A stretch of DNA of 64,000 nucleotides from Maylandia zebra (Eukaryota > Chordata > Actinopteri > Cichliformes > Cichlidae), in contig NC_135176.1 of assembly GCF_041146795.1 (NCBI RefSeq), positions 25,491,786-25,555,785 on the forward strand. Reading direction: 5' to 3'. Position numbers and translations under genes: made by a program. The notes under the pieces are model-generated. The model was not told the DNA's origin. It ran no database searches and worked only from the letters and a program-made list of their open reading frames with translations. Of the stretch, positions 11,901 to 52,800 are shown piece by piece (positions within the stretch are counted from its first letter, which is position 1; the number at the start of each line of letters is the position of its first letter).

Positions 11901-12242
11901 CCCAGAGCGGAAGTAGAAACGTACAAGACTCTCCTAACCAAGGATTGTGGTTAGAGTGCCTTCGGTTTCAGATGGAGGACTTATTTTAAAGGATGGGTTA
12001 TTGTTGTCATATTGATGAACAGGCTGAGATCATACACAATATGCAGTTTCGACTTTCTCACTTTTCGCGCACCCATTGACTCTCTCGTCCTTACATGTTC
12101 ATTGTAATTTACACCTCCCAGAAGAAAGGCGCAAAACCTTCACATAAAGTGTTCTTGTAAGTTAACAACAGATCTGAAACTAAACATTTTGAACTTGGCA
12201 GACCCCTGGGGTACACGTCTGAAACCGTTTACATTCATGTTT

Positions 12243-12280
12243 ACAACAGTTGCCTCAAAGCGCGTTAAGGCAACTGTTGT
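12243..12280. repeat. 13-bp perfect inverted repeat
   Basis: acaacagttgcct at 12,243-12,255 is matched by aggcaactgttgt at 12,268-12,280, with a 12-nt loop. The downstream gttgttgtgatttgg...ataaaattga resembles the tail of a common fish SINE/LINE, so the right arm may be retroelement-derived. Confidence 0.8.
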
Positions 12281-12540
12281 TGTGATTTGGAGCTCTAAAA
12301 ATAAAATTGAATAGAATATGAATTCAATATAGAAACGAGACTCTGCATGCTTGTGGAACTGTTATGTATAATTTGTCTGGAAGAAAGCTTCTTCTCTCGA
12401 AAAAGTACATCATAACATCTGAGCAAACCGGACGTCGTGGGGTTTCTTGGCCAAACCATTGAAGATGTTTGGCCATAATGTACAGCACCATATTTGGAGA
12501 AAACCACAGCATTTCAATGCAAAGCTCTTATACTGTTCCT

Positions 12541-12589
12541 CTGTTATCTCACTTCCCATACCAAAATAAAATGGGAAGTGAGATAACAG
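12541..12589. repeat. 18-bp perfect inverted repeat
   Basis: ctgttatctcacttccca at 12,541-12,558 is matched exactly by tgggaagtgagataacag at 12,572-12,589, with a 13-nt A-rich loop. I see no transposon boundary or coding role. Confidence 0.88.
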
Positions 12590-14642
12590 ACGATCTCTCT
12601 TCCACTTTGTCCTCAATTTTATTTCTAATGTCTCATTGTCTTTGATTAGTTTCACCTGTCCGTTGTTCTCCAGCTGTGCTTCATCGTCCGGATTAACCTT
12701 AAGTGTTTTCTGTGATTATTAATAGCCCTTAATTCCCCCTTGCCAGTGTCTTAATTTACCCTGCTTGTTGTTCTTGTGTGTCCCTACTCAACAGTCATGC
12801 TTTTGCCCTGGAGAAGTGTATTTGGGACTTTTACCTTTGATCTTTAATAAAGGTTTGTTTTTTTGTTTATCTTGTTTACTTTGGAGTCCTGCATTTGGGT
12901 TCTGGACTGCACAGAGTACCATAAAAACTTTAAACTCAAGACTTTGAATATTATAAACGGAAAGACTGAAGAGAAATTTAATGTACGGACTGTATAGAGA
13001 AAGTATGCTGTTCATTCTGTATATGAAAAATATAAACAGAATCTTGAGGAGCTTAAACAAATGGGCAAGAGTCTGTTGTCACTTTCCTAGGCCCAGCCAA
13101 GAAGTGCTGTTAGCTAAATATTAGGACTGAAAAATGAGCTTGGTGGTCTTTGGTATGGTCTTTTATTTGAGCCTCAGACTTTGCCGAAGGGCAGCACAGT
13201 AAATTCATCCCAGTGAACCTTGTTTATTGACATCGAGGTTAATGATCAGTGTCTGTGTCTAAATGTCGATCTAATTACAAAAGAGCTCAGATTTTGATTA
13301 CGTTTATTTATTGACCTTTAAATAAACCTGGCACTTCTGACTTCTGGAAGGCTAGATTTAAGTTTATCAAAGCTCTCAGGCATTTTATCATTTTCAGCAC
13401 TTTCAAACAAAGCAGTCAGGTACAAGGAATTTAAAAATATTTGTCTTGAAAAAGAGAAAAAGAGACCCAATCTGAAGCTAAAACAAGACCAGATGGACAG
13501 AAAAATAAAGCCTTATCAGACTCCAACAGTGAGATAAACACGGCATGACATCCACTTAAGTAATCTAATCTATTAAAGAATATTAATGAGATATTGGTAT
13601 AAAGCACAGCAGGATGATGTCATAACAAAATGAAATTATTGGCTTATATGCTTTAACCACATTGATTCCAACATAAAAATAATTCAACTATTCTTTGTCT
13701 ACAGAAAAGATAAACTTTCCTCTGCCTTGAGGCAAGTGACTGAAGAGACTACCAATGAGAGTGAAGGGTATGATTGATTGACACATGAAAGGATGGTAGA
13801 GGGTTACCTAGGCCCCCACTTTCGGTGGGGATGCCCTGACAGGCATTTAATAAATATTACTCTACTCCTCTACTGCTGCCATGTCTTCTTCTGTCCCTCA
13901 TTTGTCCAGGTTCCACAAGTGTTTTTAGGGACACAGTGCACACCATAGGATATGAGCTAACAGATCTTGTGGAATCACCTTGCTAGTCCAAAAATACAAT
14001 TTATCCCTGTCAAATGTCAAATCTTTGGAATTTCTTGTAGATTCAACTAAAGAAATGTGAACAAAGTTTTTTTTTTTTTGAAGGAAGCAAAATGTTAAGA
14101 AATGAGATACAGTATACTGTGTGTATGTAGATAAAAGAGAAACAGCTCAAGCAGAACATTATATACAGAAAAATCACATTTAAAGTAACTTATTCTTTTT
14201 ATACTGAATTTATACCTCAGCTCTTCAAAAGACACAAAAACCTCAGAGTTTTGATCATACAAATCTTAGATACAAACCATGAGAGGTATGGACTCCTTGC
14301 TTCTCTCCTTTTTGCCCCAGCAATAAAATCTATGAAAGATTTTTCAGTGATTGACTGAACATGATGAGAGTGATCTGACTACTGAGGTGAACCAGACTCA
14401 AAATCTTCAAGGATGAAGGGAAGTGAAACCAACCCACTGTTATGCTTCTCTTTAAGGGTACAGAAACTGCTTTCTTTGTAGAAATATAAATAGTTTGATG
14501 CTAAAATGAGCACCAAACCACCTGCTTCTGCTGTTCCACTCCTACTTCTGCACATTTAGAGACAGGAAATTAAAAAGCACACAAGAGAGTCACTGTTTGA
14601 CTCAAACAGCTTTGCACCAACATAAAAAAGCTTTTTGTGCAG
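12590..14642. other. Intergenic, little recognisable content
   Basis: The interval lies between the presumed RABGEF1 promoter and the unrecognised gene. The segment about 12,655-12,920 has a layout seen in fish dispersed repeats (ccagctgtgcttcatc, then aataaaggtttg and tgcatttgggttctgg), but I cannot fix its borders. I see nothing in 13,100-14,600 apart from a short poly(T). Confidence 0.45.
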
Positions 14643-14682
14643 CTACATGTATGTGTGTAAAAACCTTGTTTTATTTGAGCAA

Positions 14683-17657
14683 ATGGTTTGCTCATTAGTG
14701 TTTTTGCTCATGAGTTCTTTTATAGGACTGGCCGTGCTGATAACATCCTTCGGACTGGGTCAAATAAACACACAGTGGGTTAGAAACACTGATAACACTG
14801 AGCACACACAGACAGATTCAGCCATGATCCTGACGGGCCGCAGTTTGTGTCTTCCTTCTCGAGCCACCGTCCAGGAGCTCTTCTCGGTGGCTCAGGATGC
14901 CAGTATCATCCCTGATATCTCCTTGGATCCTGTTCTCACCACCTTCCTGTCGCTGGATTCGTCAGCAGCGTTGCAGCATCAGTACAACTTCTTACAGCGG
15001 AGCATGAGCATGGAGCAGCAGAGCACGTTCAACCTCAACCTGACGGCGAAGCTGGGGGGCAGCAGGGTAACCTGTGGAGGAGTGGGGGTTGTTGCTCTGG
15101 CTCTGTCCATGCTTTTTGATCAGGTTGCTCAACAGGTATGTAAAACTGTTGCATTTTGTCTAATGTTAGTGTGAGATTATTTTTTATTATCATCACTTTC
15201 CCCCCTCTTTGCTGTGTCTGTGTTCCCACTTTCACTTTACATCCTGTTTTAGTTTGAAGGTCCAATCTTCATGTGGTTTTGTTGCCTTTTTACTTCCTAC
15301 ACTACCCCCAATATTATACCTTTTACATCCTTCTGTCTCTTTGGTATATCATCCTTTCTCATTTCACTGTTTGTACAACTATAGAACCCTCCTTCCACCA
15401 CAAAACTTTATTTTATTCATATATTTTTTATGTCATACATAATTACAAATGTTGACTTCCTAAATGGAACTTCTGACTCGAAAACAAGAAAATGAAATGA
15501 AATTTTGAGGTATTAAGTCAAAATTTTAGGTTTTGTTTTTAGGATTATAGTTTAACATTTTCAGTTTTGTTTTGCCCACCATAAATAAATAAATACATAA
15601 AATGAAAAACATTTTATTTTGGGTTAGGACATCTTAGTTGGACAGTAGTGCAATATGTGACCATTGCACTTTAGAAATGGCTCATGATCAAAGTAGCTAT
15701 TCATTTTACTTGAATTTCTTCCTTCCTAAAAACTGTCCCTACATCTAGTTTCTTACCTCTTACCCTGAGCACACAGGGGAAAAGGGGAAGCGCCAGTTGT
15801 TTTAAGAGATTTGATCAGGCAATCCCATGTCAGTAATAAAAATGAACCACTGGGCTGCTATCAGTGCTTGTAGGGTGGGTGCACAGCAGCCGGCCTGCAG
15901 CATGTTTAGTTATATCGAAAAAGAAAAAACAACTATATTGACCCATTGGGCAAATGGCCGGTATGCCCGATTAACAGTCCAGCCTGGCTTCAGCCACCCA
16001 GCCCATGACCCTAAAGTGCATAAGTGGAAGAAAATGGACCGCAGACTAAACAGGGAGTGAGCAGAGGACTAACCAACCTTATGTGCTTGATAGTGTAATT
16101 AGATTACTTACATGAGTTAGCTATAAATATACTGGCAGTGGTTTAATGGTCTTGCAGCAGGAAGGTTCTGTTCTAAAACCTGTGGCATCTCCAAAGGGAC
16201 AAACATTCAAATTCTGGGGCTTACATCTACTTTTGGAGAGTATTTTTATTTCCCTCCTGCACCAGATGTCTCAATTCCTAAAAGATATCTTGAGGACGAA
16301 GGAGAGTGATTGTGGATAGAGTTGTATCCTCTATGGAAGCTCCTTTTCTAAGCATTTGGAGAATGTGTGTCACTCTTTGCTCAAATGATGACTGCCATGC
16401 AGATACTTTACACAAATACTACCTCATTTTCTGTCCGTGTTTGGGCCAGCGTGACAGTTTGTGTTATAAACTGTGCTTCGTATTCCAAACAGGTCCGAGC
16501 ACAAGGATCAACAGAGGGTCCCTCGTTAACTCAACCATCCCGGCTTAAGAGGATTTTTGGCATCAGCAGCTCATCGAGAATCGGCTGGATTATCCACAGC
16601 TTCCTCACCCTTATCCCAGGCATCGCCAACAACCAGGATCAGATGGCTGAGACCACAGAGCTCTACGATAACTGGCTGAAATTTGAGCTTCTCGACCATT
16701 ATGATAGGATGACCACAAGGAAGAGAATGAGTTCAGCGTCGATGCAGCAGTGGCTGACAGGAGCTGTAATTCACCTGCACATGAGAATCCACCAGGTCAG
16801 AACAGATAGATGAAAACACGTCCAGCTCAGGTTATGATAGTATGTGTTTACTCTAGTGCATCGGTATGCCTCTACATTGTAAAATCTGCTTCGTATGTAG
16901 GTAAGTGTTTACATCCCATATTGTAGGTTCTTTCTCTCCCTTTAGATGATGGCACAAAACCAAAGCTACAGAGAGCTTTGAGTGGGAGGTATTGAGTTGA
17001 TTTTAAAGCACTTTCCTCTTCCCACAGGCCCGTCTGCAGTCTGTGCCATTAGGATCAGTTGAATCAATGCGCATTTCTTATAAGACGGGGTTAGGTCACC
17101 TGGTTCGGGGCTATACAGCCTACCTACGCGCAAACATCCAGGAGACTCCAGCTCCTGGTCCACAAAAACCAAGAACCAATGCTGCCAACAGACCTAAACA
17201 TGCTAACACATCTACTATAACCAATATGACATGCTCCAACAGCCTCCTTGTTAATGGTAGCCAGGTTGGTCTAAGTAATAAATCTGCCACACCCAGTTCA
17301 ACTGCAGGAATTAACAGAGGCTGTAAAACTGATGAAGCAGGTGGAGACTTTGGATTTAATGTCCTAAATGGAAGCAATGACACCACGATGACAGGAGACA
17401 CCCTCTACACTTCATCCAGATACAGCAGGACGGAGGATGGCAGCATGCTTGGACTGTTAGTCATCGAGCCCTCGAGAAACGTGAGTCACAGTGTGCAGCA
17501 TCACCCCTGTGAGTCTCCAGCCATACAAGAAGCTCTGGTGACTCGAATAATCAACGTGCAGGACCTGGAGAGCAACGGAAATTTTTTCCTGTATGCTGAC
17601 GGAGTTTTTCAGAGCCTGCTAAGGCAGAGGGATGACTTCGAACTGAGGACAAATTAG
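14683..17657 (+). CDS. Unrecognised three-exon protein with N-terminal hydrophobic segment
   Basis: Exons are 14,683-15,135, 16,493-16,795 and 17,028-17,657, joined at phase-0 GT-AG junctions to give 461 aa. I chose the ATG at 14,683 because it places a signal-peptide or anchor-like segment (MVCSLVFLLMSSFIGLAVL) at the N terminus; an in-frame ATG at 14,647 is possible, just after a potential acceptor at 14,641-14,642. Exon 1 ends with a second hydrophobic patch (GGVGVVALALSMLF). Exon 2 is compact and conserved-looking (RIGWIIHSFLTLIPGIANN, then TTELYDNWLKFELLDHYDRM). Exon 3 starts with a helix-like part (SVESMRISYKTGLGHLVRGY), then a long Asn/Thr/Ser-rich low-complexity region, and ends VFQSLLRQRDDFELRTN. 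Possible N-glycosylation motifs include NLT and NMT. A polyadenylation signal, aataaa, occurs at 17,909. I cannot name the family; it may be a fish-specific secreted or type II membrane protein. Confidence 0.75.
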
Positions 17658-18480
17658 ACAAAAACAAATATCTGATTAGTCAGCCACAAAAACTAACACA
17701 ACATTGTTACAGCCAGAAAAGCACAATTGTGTTTCCTATTTTCTACCAGTGTATTAAACTGGGTCAGTTACCACATATATAAGACCCTTTCAATACAAAT
17801 TTCGCATGAACAGTATGAAATTTTTCACATAATTTAGGAAACAAATGAAAGTGTTTTCTTCAAATCGTCATCAAATGTCAAATGTCATTTCAAATTTGAA
17901 CAGACCCTAATAAAAAACCTCACATTTGGAAAAAAGAACTAGTGACAGTTCTTAAATGGTATTGATTATTTTTCACAATAATGCAAACACAAACTATGTA
18001 AAATACTTTGAACATAAAATTCATAAAATTCTTAATCATAAAAACTATGGAAATGCAATTTTAATTCAGCTCTATTGCTGGATTGAGTAAACATGACAAG
18101 TTGTACCACAAAAGCAAAACTATTAGATACTAGTAGATAGTGTAATCCAAAGAGAAGACAATAAAAAATATAGCACACATTGTAATAAATGAAACTGAGA
18201 CTAACCTAAACAAAACGTAACATTGTATACGAGAAAATTAAACTGAAACTTAACATTTAATTAGAATTAAAACTGAACTTCAATGAGCAGTTTCCCACTG
18301 GAGACTACCTGAAATGAAACTGAACTAAAAACAAAACTTAACAATTAATAATAATAAACGCAAATAAAACTGAAAAAGATAGTGTGAAATTTCATTATCA
18401 TTTACTGAGTTACTTTATTTTTAACGTAATTTGTTTACCTAAAAATATAAATTAATAACAGCGCGTACATCTGTGGAGGG
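17658..18480. other. 3' UTR and intergenic, A-rich
   Basis: The first ~260 bp are the likely 3' UTR of the preceding gene, up to the aataaa at 17,909. The remainder, especially 18,180-18,400, is a low-complexity run of aaactgaaac-like words. No gene was seen. Confidence 0.5.
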
Positions 18481-18974
18481 GCATCACCACTCCAATTGTA
18501 CAGTTGTAGTTCAGCTCCGGATGCAGCAGGAGGCGCTATTCAACAGTGAATAGTAGTGAACGCAGCTAAACGGGTAAAATGATTTTTCTCTCCTTCTAGA
18601 CAAAAAAAGTGCACATTTTAGTTTAGTTTATGTAAGCATAGTATTCATAATATTATTATAATATCATGACCGGTTTTGCTTGTAAGACGCTATGATTCAG
18701 CTAATGCTAATTTCCCTAACAGGTATTTTATTACAAAAAATTATTTTTAAAATAATTATATTTAATTTCGTAAGCTCTTTCACCAAATCAGGAAAAAAAC
18801 CAAACAAACCCTGAAATAACAAAAATGTTTGTTGCAGGAAATTTACGCAATTCATTCGCGGGATCCGCCTACTTTGACGCATGCGTGTGTTAATCGCGCC
18901 TTCATTTCCGTACACTAGCATGAACAGGAGCAACGAGGGTTACTGTGAAGCATCCATACAGCAGTTATCATAAG
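18480..18974 (+). promoter_or_regulatory. ttc3: TTC3 promoter region and non-coding exon 1
   Basis: A splice donor cataag|gtacgt ends at 18,974 and is preceded by ATG-poor, moderately CpG-containing sequence (tttgacgcatgcgtg and taatcgcgcc near 18,870-18,900). The first coding exon of TTC3 begins 11 bases before its ATG, so a leader exon is needed upstream. The start of transcription is inferred to be around 18,880-18,910; no TATA box stands out. Confidence 0.5.
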
Positions 18975-19924
18975 GTACGTGTTTGAATTTCTGCTGTTTG
19001 TTATTTGTCCATAATATTTTATTTCCCCCCCAGTAAAAAAACAACACCCAGCTACACTACGAGGCTGGCTGAGGCTGATGCTGGGAGGTGTCGCGCTAAA
19101 ACAAAGTAGGAGAAAAAGTGTCAAAACGTTGTTGTACAGTCATTAACGTATGCCACGTTGTTAGAAAGTATGTGTAAGCTAAAGCTAATGTTGCTTACAC
19201 TTACTGCATTGTGTTATATTTCCGCTACCAGCCGTTTAACATGGCTCTGTAAGCCACTACGTAGGTTAGCTCATATGCTACAGTGCTAACATTGTTATTG
19301 GGGCAAATTCCTGTGAGATTAGGTTTCAACTAGTAGGACAGTCCTCCATCTTTTTTGTTTTAGGTCGGGGGACCATGAGCTTCAAGCATTTCTAGTAATA
19401 ACTCAGACTGTACCTGGGGTTGCCTGCATATATATTGGGCATCACCTCATGATTTTCAGGTGTCTTACATGCCCGCTCTCTGCGTAATGGCCTTACTATG
19501 ATGGAAGACTAGTTCACCACACCCGGTAACTGGATGTTCTGGAAACTGCAGTTTGGTTCTCAGTATATTCCCAAGTTGTGTAAAAAATGAATCCTTGAGA
19601 GGAGACTGCACGAGGAAGTCTGGTTCTGTTAGATAACACTGTCAATTGTATGTGTGGGTGTGGTGTTTAAAATCTTACTGAGCAAACAAAAGGGCAAACT
19701 CAGCCAGGGATGGCGACAGAGACAGTACAATATTGTCAAAAAGTCCGCTCATTCATTTCTATTTTGCTGGTAACCAGACTTTTATTTTTAGAGTTGTCTT
19801 GAGTAGTAGTTTTCCAGGTTTTTCTTTGGATTATTTTTTCACTCATATTCAGTCCAGTTCTTGTACCTGACCACAGTGATATTTGAGAAGTGAAATGAAG
19901 TTTATTGGATTTACAGAAAGTGTG

Positions 19925-20435
19925 CAATGATTGTTTAAACAATCAGGCAGGTGCATAAATTTGGGCACCACAAAAAAATTTATGAAATCAATATTTAGTA
20001 GAGCTGCCTTTTGCAGAAATTACAGCCTCTAAATGCTTCCTGTAGGTGAGAGTCTTGTGGTTGAAGGTATTTTGGACCATTCCTCTTTACAAAACATCTC
20101 TAGTACATTCAGGTTTGCTTCCCAGCATGGACAGCTCTCTTTAACTCACACCACAGATTTTCAATAAAATTCAGGTCTGGGGACTGAGATGGGCACTCCA
20201 GAGCGTTGTACTTGTTCCTCTGCATGAATGCCTAAGTGGATTTTAAGCAGTGTTTCGGGTTGTTGTCTTGTTGAAAGATCCAGCCCCGGCGCAGCTTTAG
20301 CTTTGTCACTGATTCCTGGATATTGGTCTCCAGAATCTGCTGATACTGAGGGGAATCCATGTGTCCCTCAACTTTGACAAGATTCCCAGTCCCTGCACCG
20401 GCCACACAGCCCCGCAGCATGATGGAACCACCAAA
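19925..20435 (-). mobile_element. Tc1/mariner remnant (minus)
   Basis: Antisense fragments of a Tc1-type transposase are readable on the minus strand: GTGNLVKVEGHMDSPQYQ, then KLKLRRGWIFQQDNNPKH, the latter containing the QDN-PKH segment around the second catalytic aspartate. The left part (tgcataaatttgggcacc) is typical of the 5' end of this fish family. It is frameshifted and truncated, and lies in TTC3 intron 1. Confidence 0.85.
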
Positions 20436-20559
20436 AACCAACCACCAAAAATTTGAGACAACTTAAGTAGTGGAATAAGAAGTGGCAAGCCTAAAAAATA
20501 TATCTATAGCGGATGAAGAATATCTGAAAGTCTTGGAAAACATCTGATTGGCAACGGCT

Positions 20560-20760
20560 TTATTTTTTAGTATGACAATGATCCCAAACACACTGCCAGT
20601 GCTGTAAAAATATACCTGGATAGTTTTTCACTTTGTGGTTTTCTATCAGTCTGCCAGTTTGGCCTTCCCAGAGCCCGAACCACATTGAGACAGCGTGGGA
20701 TTATTTTAACAGAGAACAGAACAAAAGGCAGCTGACATTCAGTGAGATTGCAGGTTATGG
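20560..20760 (+). mobile_element. Tc1/mariner remnant (plus)
   Basis: The plus strand reads NDPKHTASAVKIYLD, the same transposase region as in the neighbouring minus-strand remnant, followed by a degraded frame. Its orientation is opposite to the copy at 19,925-20,435, so these are two insertions rather than one. Confidence 0.75.
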
Positions 20761-21053
20761 TGTGATAGATTTTATTTTTTTTAAGAGCTTTTTTTTTCAC
20801 ATAATATCTAAATAGTTTGAACATTTTATTGCAGAGAGGTGGAGCCAAGCTTCATTAAATTGAACTAGATTTTCTCTTGTATGGTCAGTTGTGTTGTAGT
20901 TTCACTGTAATATAGACAGAAGCTTCTGCTTGTTGATTTGCATTCACTGAAGTAAATTCAAATCATCGGCAGAAATGTATTTACATCTTTTTAGCATGTA
21001 CTGTAAAATTGGCTTTGGTGGTTGATGTGAATGTTTTTACAGAGCTGAACAAA

Positions 21054-48925
<27,872 letters not shown>

Positions 48926-49867
48926 AGTCTTAACCTTGCTTCCTCTCACTACTCATGTGTACGCTTTTATCTTTTTGCTTTTCTTATTGCATTAAAATCT
49001 AAAAAGGCTTTTGACTTTTCTTTTTTTTTTTTAATGAAAGGTTTCATGTAATTGAAAGAAATAACTGTTCCGTGTTTTTTTGCTTGGGATTATTTTATGG
49101 TGGCTAAATTTGCCATAAAACAAGGGTTCTTTTAGATTTTGTGGACAGCTGCTGAGACTCCTGCAGCTGGTGAATGAGGAAGTACCAGTAAATCCAAAAT
49201 GTGCCGCTTTCACTTGATTAAACAAGTCTTCATCTGTGAGCTTCAGAGCAGCTACCAGGGTGAATGTTTGGGATTTTTCTTTTTTAAATTTCTCTATTTT
49301 TATCTTCGTGCAAAGCTGTGCTAACCAAATGCTGGTTATGTCTTTCTTATGTGACTTCTGGAAATAAAATAAGAGGAAAGTGTTGGTTTGGACTCAGAAA
49401 TGCTGACATTAGAGCTGAAACACTAGCTGTACTGGAAAAAAAAACATTAAAGTTATAAAACCCACTTGCATTCTGACTGACTCATTTAATCAAGCTGTAC
49501 GCTCAGATGACTTCTGCTGCAGCTCTGAGGTTTTCAGGACTAGACCCACAGAGCTGCAGCTGAATGGATGTCAGCTGGACTTCTAAACCACCAGGTCCTG
49601 AAAGAACAGTCCCTGTGATGCTGCACATCCTTAAAAAAAACAACTTGGAAATATGAAATAGTTTCAAAAGAGAAATTTATTAAACTGAAATAAAACTTTA
49701 AAAAGAAAAGAGTTTGGTCACATTAACATGATGTATTATTAGGGAGGTCTCTGAAGGTTTGAATAATTTCTCCAGCTTCAGTTGCATGTTGAATCTGTTC
49801 AGGCAGACGAGTTTGTTGCAGGATGAGAAGTGTGAAGGTCTCTGAGCTTCTCTCAGAAATGATAAGT
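48926..49867. other. Convergent 3' UTRs of TTC3 and VPS26C
   Basis: TTC3 and VPS26C stop codons are 942 bp apart. Plus-strand signals attaaa (about 48,990) and aataaa (about 49,362) serve TTC3; the minus-strand signal at 49,681 serves VPS26C. There is room for both ends with about 0.3 kb between. Confidence 0.7.
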
Positions 49868-52800
49868 TCAGAGTCTGCACAGCTTCAGAGGAAAGCTCTC
49901 TGTGATCAGGTGATCATCATGGAGCACGACGACAACGTTGACTTCAAACTCTGAAGGAAAGAAACACTCATGATCGCACTGCACAGAGAAGTTTTTGTTT
50001 TATCAAGAGCATGTCAAATTTAAGTTGGGGTTTCATTGAGTTCTCCACAGTAGCACATAATGTCCTAACTCCTGGCAGCAGTGAGGACTTTTTCCTTTAG
50101 ATTTGATATTTGTTTACAACTGCGTCCTGCAGAACAGCCAACAATAACACTAATGTCTCACCTACCTGATCATCATTTGAGGGGCAGAAACAATTAATGA
50201 CAGAGGCCTCTGTATAATGTTCACCCCCATGTTCACTGAAAAAGAAGCCTCCTGTTCTAATTTTCTTTAATGTAAGCATTTTATATGCCAACTACCTGAA
50301 CACTGATGCCACAGTAGAACAGTGGGTAGCACTGTCACCACACAGAAAGGTGGTTTACTGTTTGAAACCCAGCTAGAGCCTTTCAGTCTGGAGTTTGCAT
50401 CCCTCAGTGCTACCTGGGTTAACTGGTGATTCCAAATTGGTTGTGGACATGAATAAAGTGTGACTTGTAGTCTAAAGCACTGTACAAATGCCAGTCCAGT
50501 CCAATAAATCTCATCCTGCAGATTAACTATGATTTTAGAATGCAGGCCATAGTCCTTGTTTAGCTCCACCTGCTGCAGATGGAGACTGACATGGTCGTGA
50601 TCCTGTCTGAACATGGAAGCAGAAGTCAAAATGCCCTGAAATTCTGTTTTATCAAGAGACTTCTAGATGGGGGAAAAATGTTTTTCCAGTGGCAGAAAAA
50701 GATAGTATACAAAATCAGAAAGCTGTGGAAACTGGTTATCAGTGTATACAATAAAACAGCAAAAACAAGAACATAAAACACCCCATAGTGAGGTTCAACT
50801 GTTAGTGGGTTTATAACAAAGTGGAGCGATTTGCAGCGGTGTAAAGAGGTGGAGACCAGCTCTCTGGAGAAATGAATAGCACTTCTCTATCTGGCAATCT
50901 GATGGATCAGACTGAATTTGGCAGTTGCCATGAAAACGGTATCACTGCACTGTGCCAAGTGTAAAGTTCGGTGGAGGGGGGATTATTATGCAGGGCTGTT
51001 TTTCAGGAGTTCGGCCCCTTTAGTTCAAGTGAAAGGACCTCTTAATGATCATCATATTAAACCCCCTAAATGAAGAATGGGACATCACTCAAGTTCATAT
51101 TAATGTGAAGGCAGACAAATGAATAACTTTGGCAATATAGTGTGTCTCTTTGTGATGAGTGTTTTATATTGTTTTAATGTCATCATTGTAAATAACATGA
51201 GCAAACACTCTCTAGATCTGAAAAGATTTAAACGTTCAAAGTAAGAACTTGTGGTTAAAAATGCTAAACTATAATAAAATTAGTCTGCTGAACTTTCAAA
51301 ATAAGAGCCACAGGCTTGTTAACCAGTAAGTCTAGTAAATAAAAAACTAAAATGAGCCTTGGAGTAAATTGTTTGTGTGAGAATCACAGGAATGGATTTT
51401 ACTGACCGACTTTGAAGTTTGTTGTCTCCAGCGTGGGGCAGGTGAACAGTCTGGGGAAGATCATATAGATGGGGATGGCGAGGCTGTGGCAGACGTCACC
51501 TTCAGCTATCTGGATGTTCTGGATCTCTGTGGCGTCTCTGGCGTAACCCTCAGCGCAGCCTGAACACAGCAGATGCTCATAAAACCTTGGGCCTTGCCCA
51601 ATGAAAGTTAGACTGATTGCCTCACAGCGTGCACTTACCGCAGGTCTCCACCCGTACCAGCTGCAGTTCAATACTCTTTATGGGGACGTCCGAGTTTTCC
51701 ACCACCACCTCTCCAGTAAGCGGCAGGCTGATCACGCAGTTGGTGGCATCTAAATGTCCTCGGATGAGAAACTTGGGAAGTGAATTTTTCTGAAAACACA
51801 AAGCAAGTTCATCCATTGAGAAGAGCTTTAAACTTTAAGAAATCAAGCAAAAAAATAAAAATAAAATAAAAATGAAGAAATTTAACACGTCTTCTGACCT
51901 CGCGGCTCTGCAGAGTGTCCGGAGTGATGGTGAAGTTCACCGGTGTGGGGATGACTTTAGATTTCTGAGGCTGGAAGTCAAACAGAAAATGATGTGACAC
52001 AGTTTAACAAAGCTGAAGAAAAGATAACTTTTCAACAAAATCAGGAGGTGAGGAAACAGAGAAGTCTTTTTTTAGATGCAGATACTTTCTTCCTTAAAAC
52101 AAACAAACAAAACAAAACAAAAGACAACCTGAGCACAGATTTTACAGGAGCTACAGAGCATTGGTGAGCATTAAAAAGGTTAAATTAGCTTTTTTTTTTA
52201 ATGTAAATAAGTCTGTAACAACAAGTGAGTGGCACAAAAATGAGAGAAACTAATTGTTGGTATAAATGTCGTTTCTTTTGTGGCTACCAATATGTCAATT
52301 TTATAGAAACAAAATATCATCATCCAGCTGCTTTTAAATGACTCAGTATAGTCCTAAAAAAAGTCCCGTTAATACAGTGATTCCCAAAGCACGGACTACT
52401 GCCCCCTGGTGCACTGAGAGAGCGCTGCAGGTGAGCCAATGAAAGTTTATTATGATTTAAAAAAGTTAGAAATGACAATCAAATATTTATGATTAAATAT
52501 TCAAAGGTAATTCTGATCCATAAAAGTGTTATTAAATAATTTATTTACCATATTTGACCTGATATGTTTTATTACCTATCAGTGATGGAAACAGGGTAAA
52601 ATGGAAAAGGTTTGCTGTAAGCTTATTCACACACAGCAGATCAGATAACAATAACCAGGTGTGTTTCACTCACCTGGCAGTGCACGATGAATTCGCAGCT
52701 CCTGCTCAAATCTTTGGCCAGCAGGGAGCGCTTCATGTCACAGCGGAGGGTGTACTGAGGAGTGAACAGAAAGGTTTAAAGCCAGGATGCCACGACATTA

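Noticed and set aside
14635-14682. Earlier start for the unrecognised gene
   Set aside because: Position 14,635 is TTG. The ATG at 14,647 is possible, but the ATG at 14,683 gives a better signal-like N terminus.
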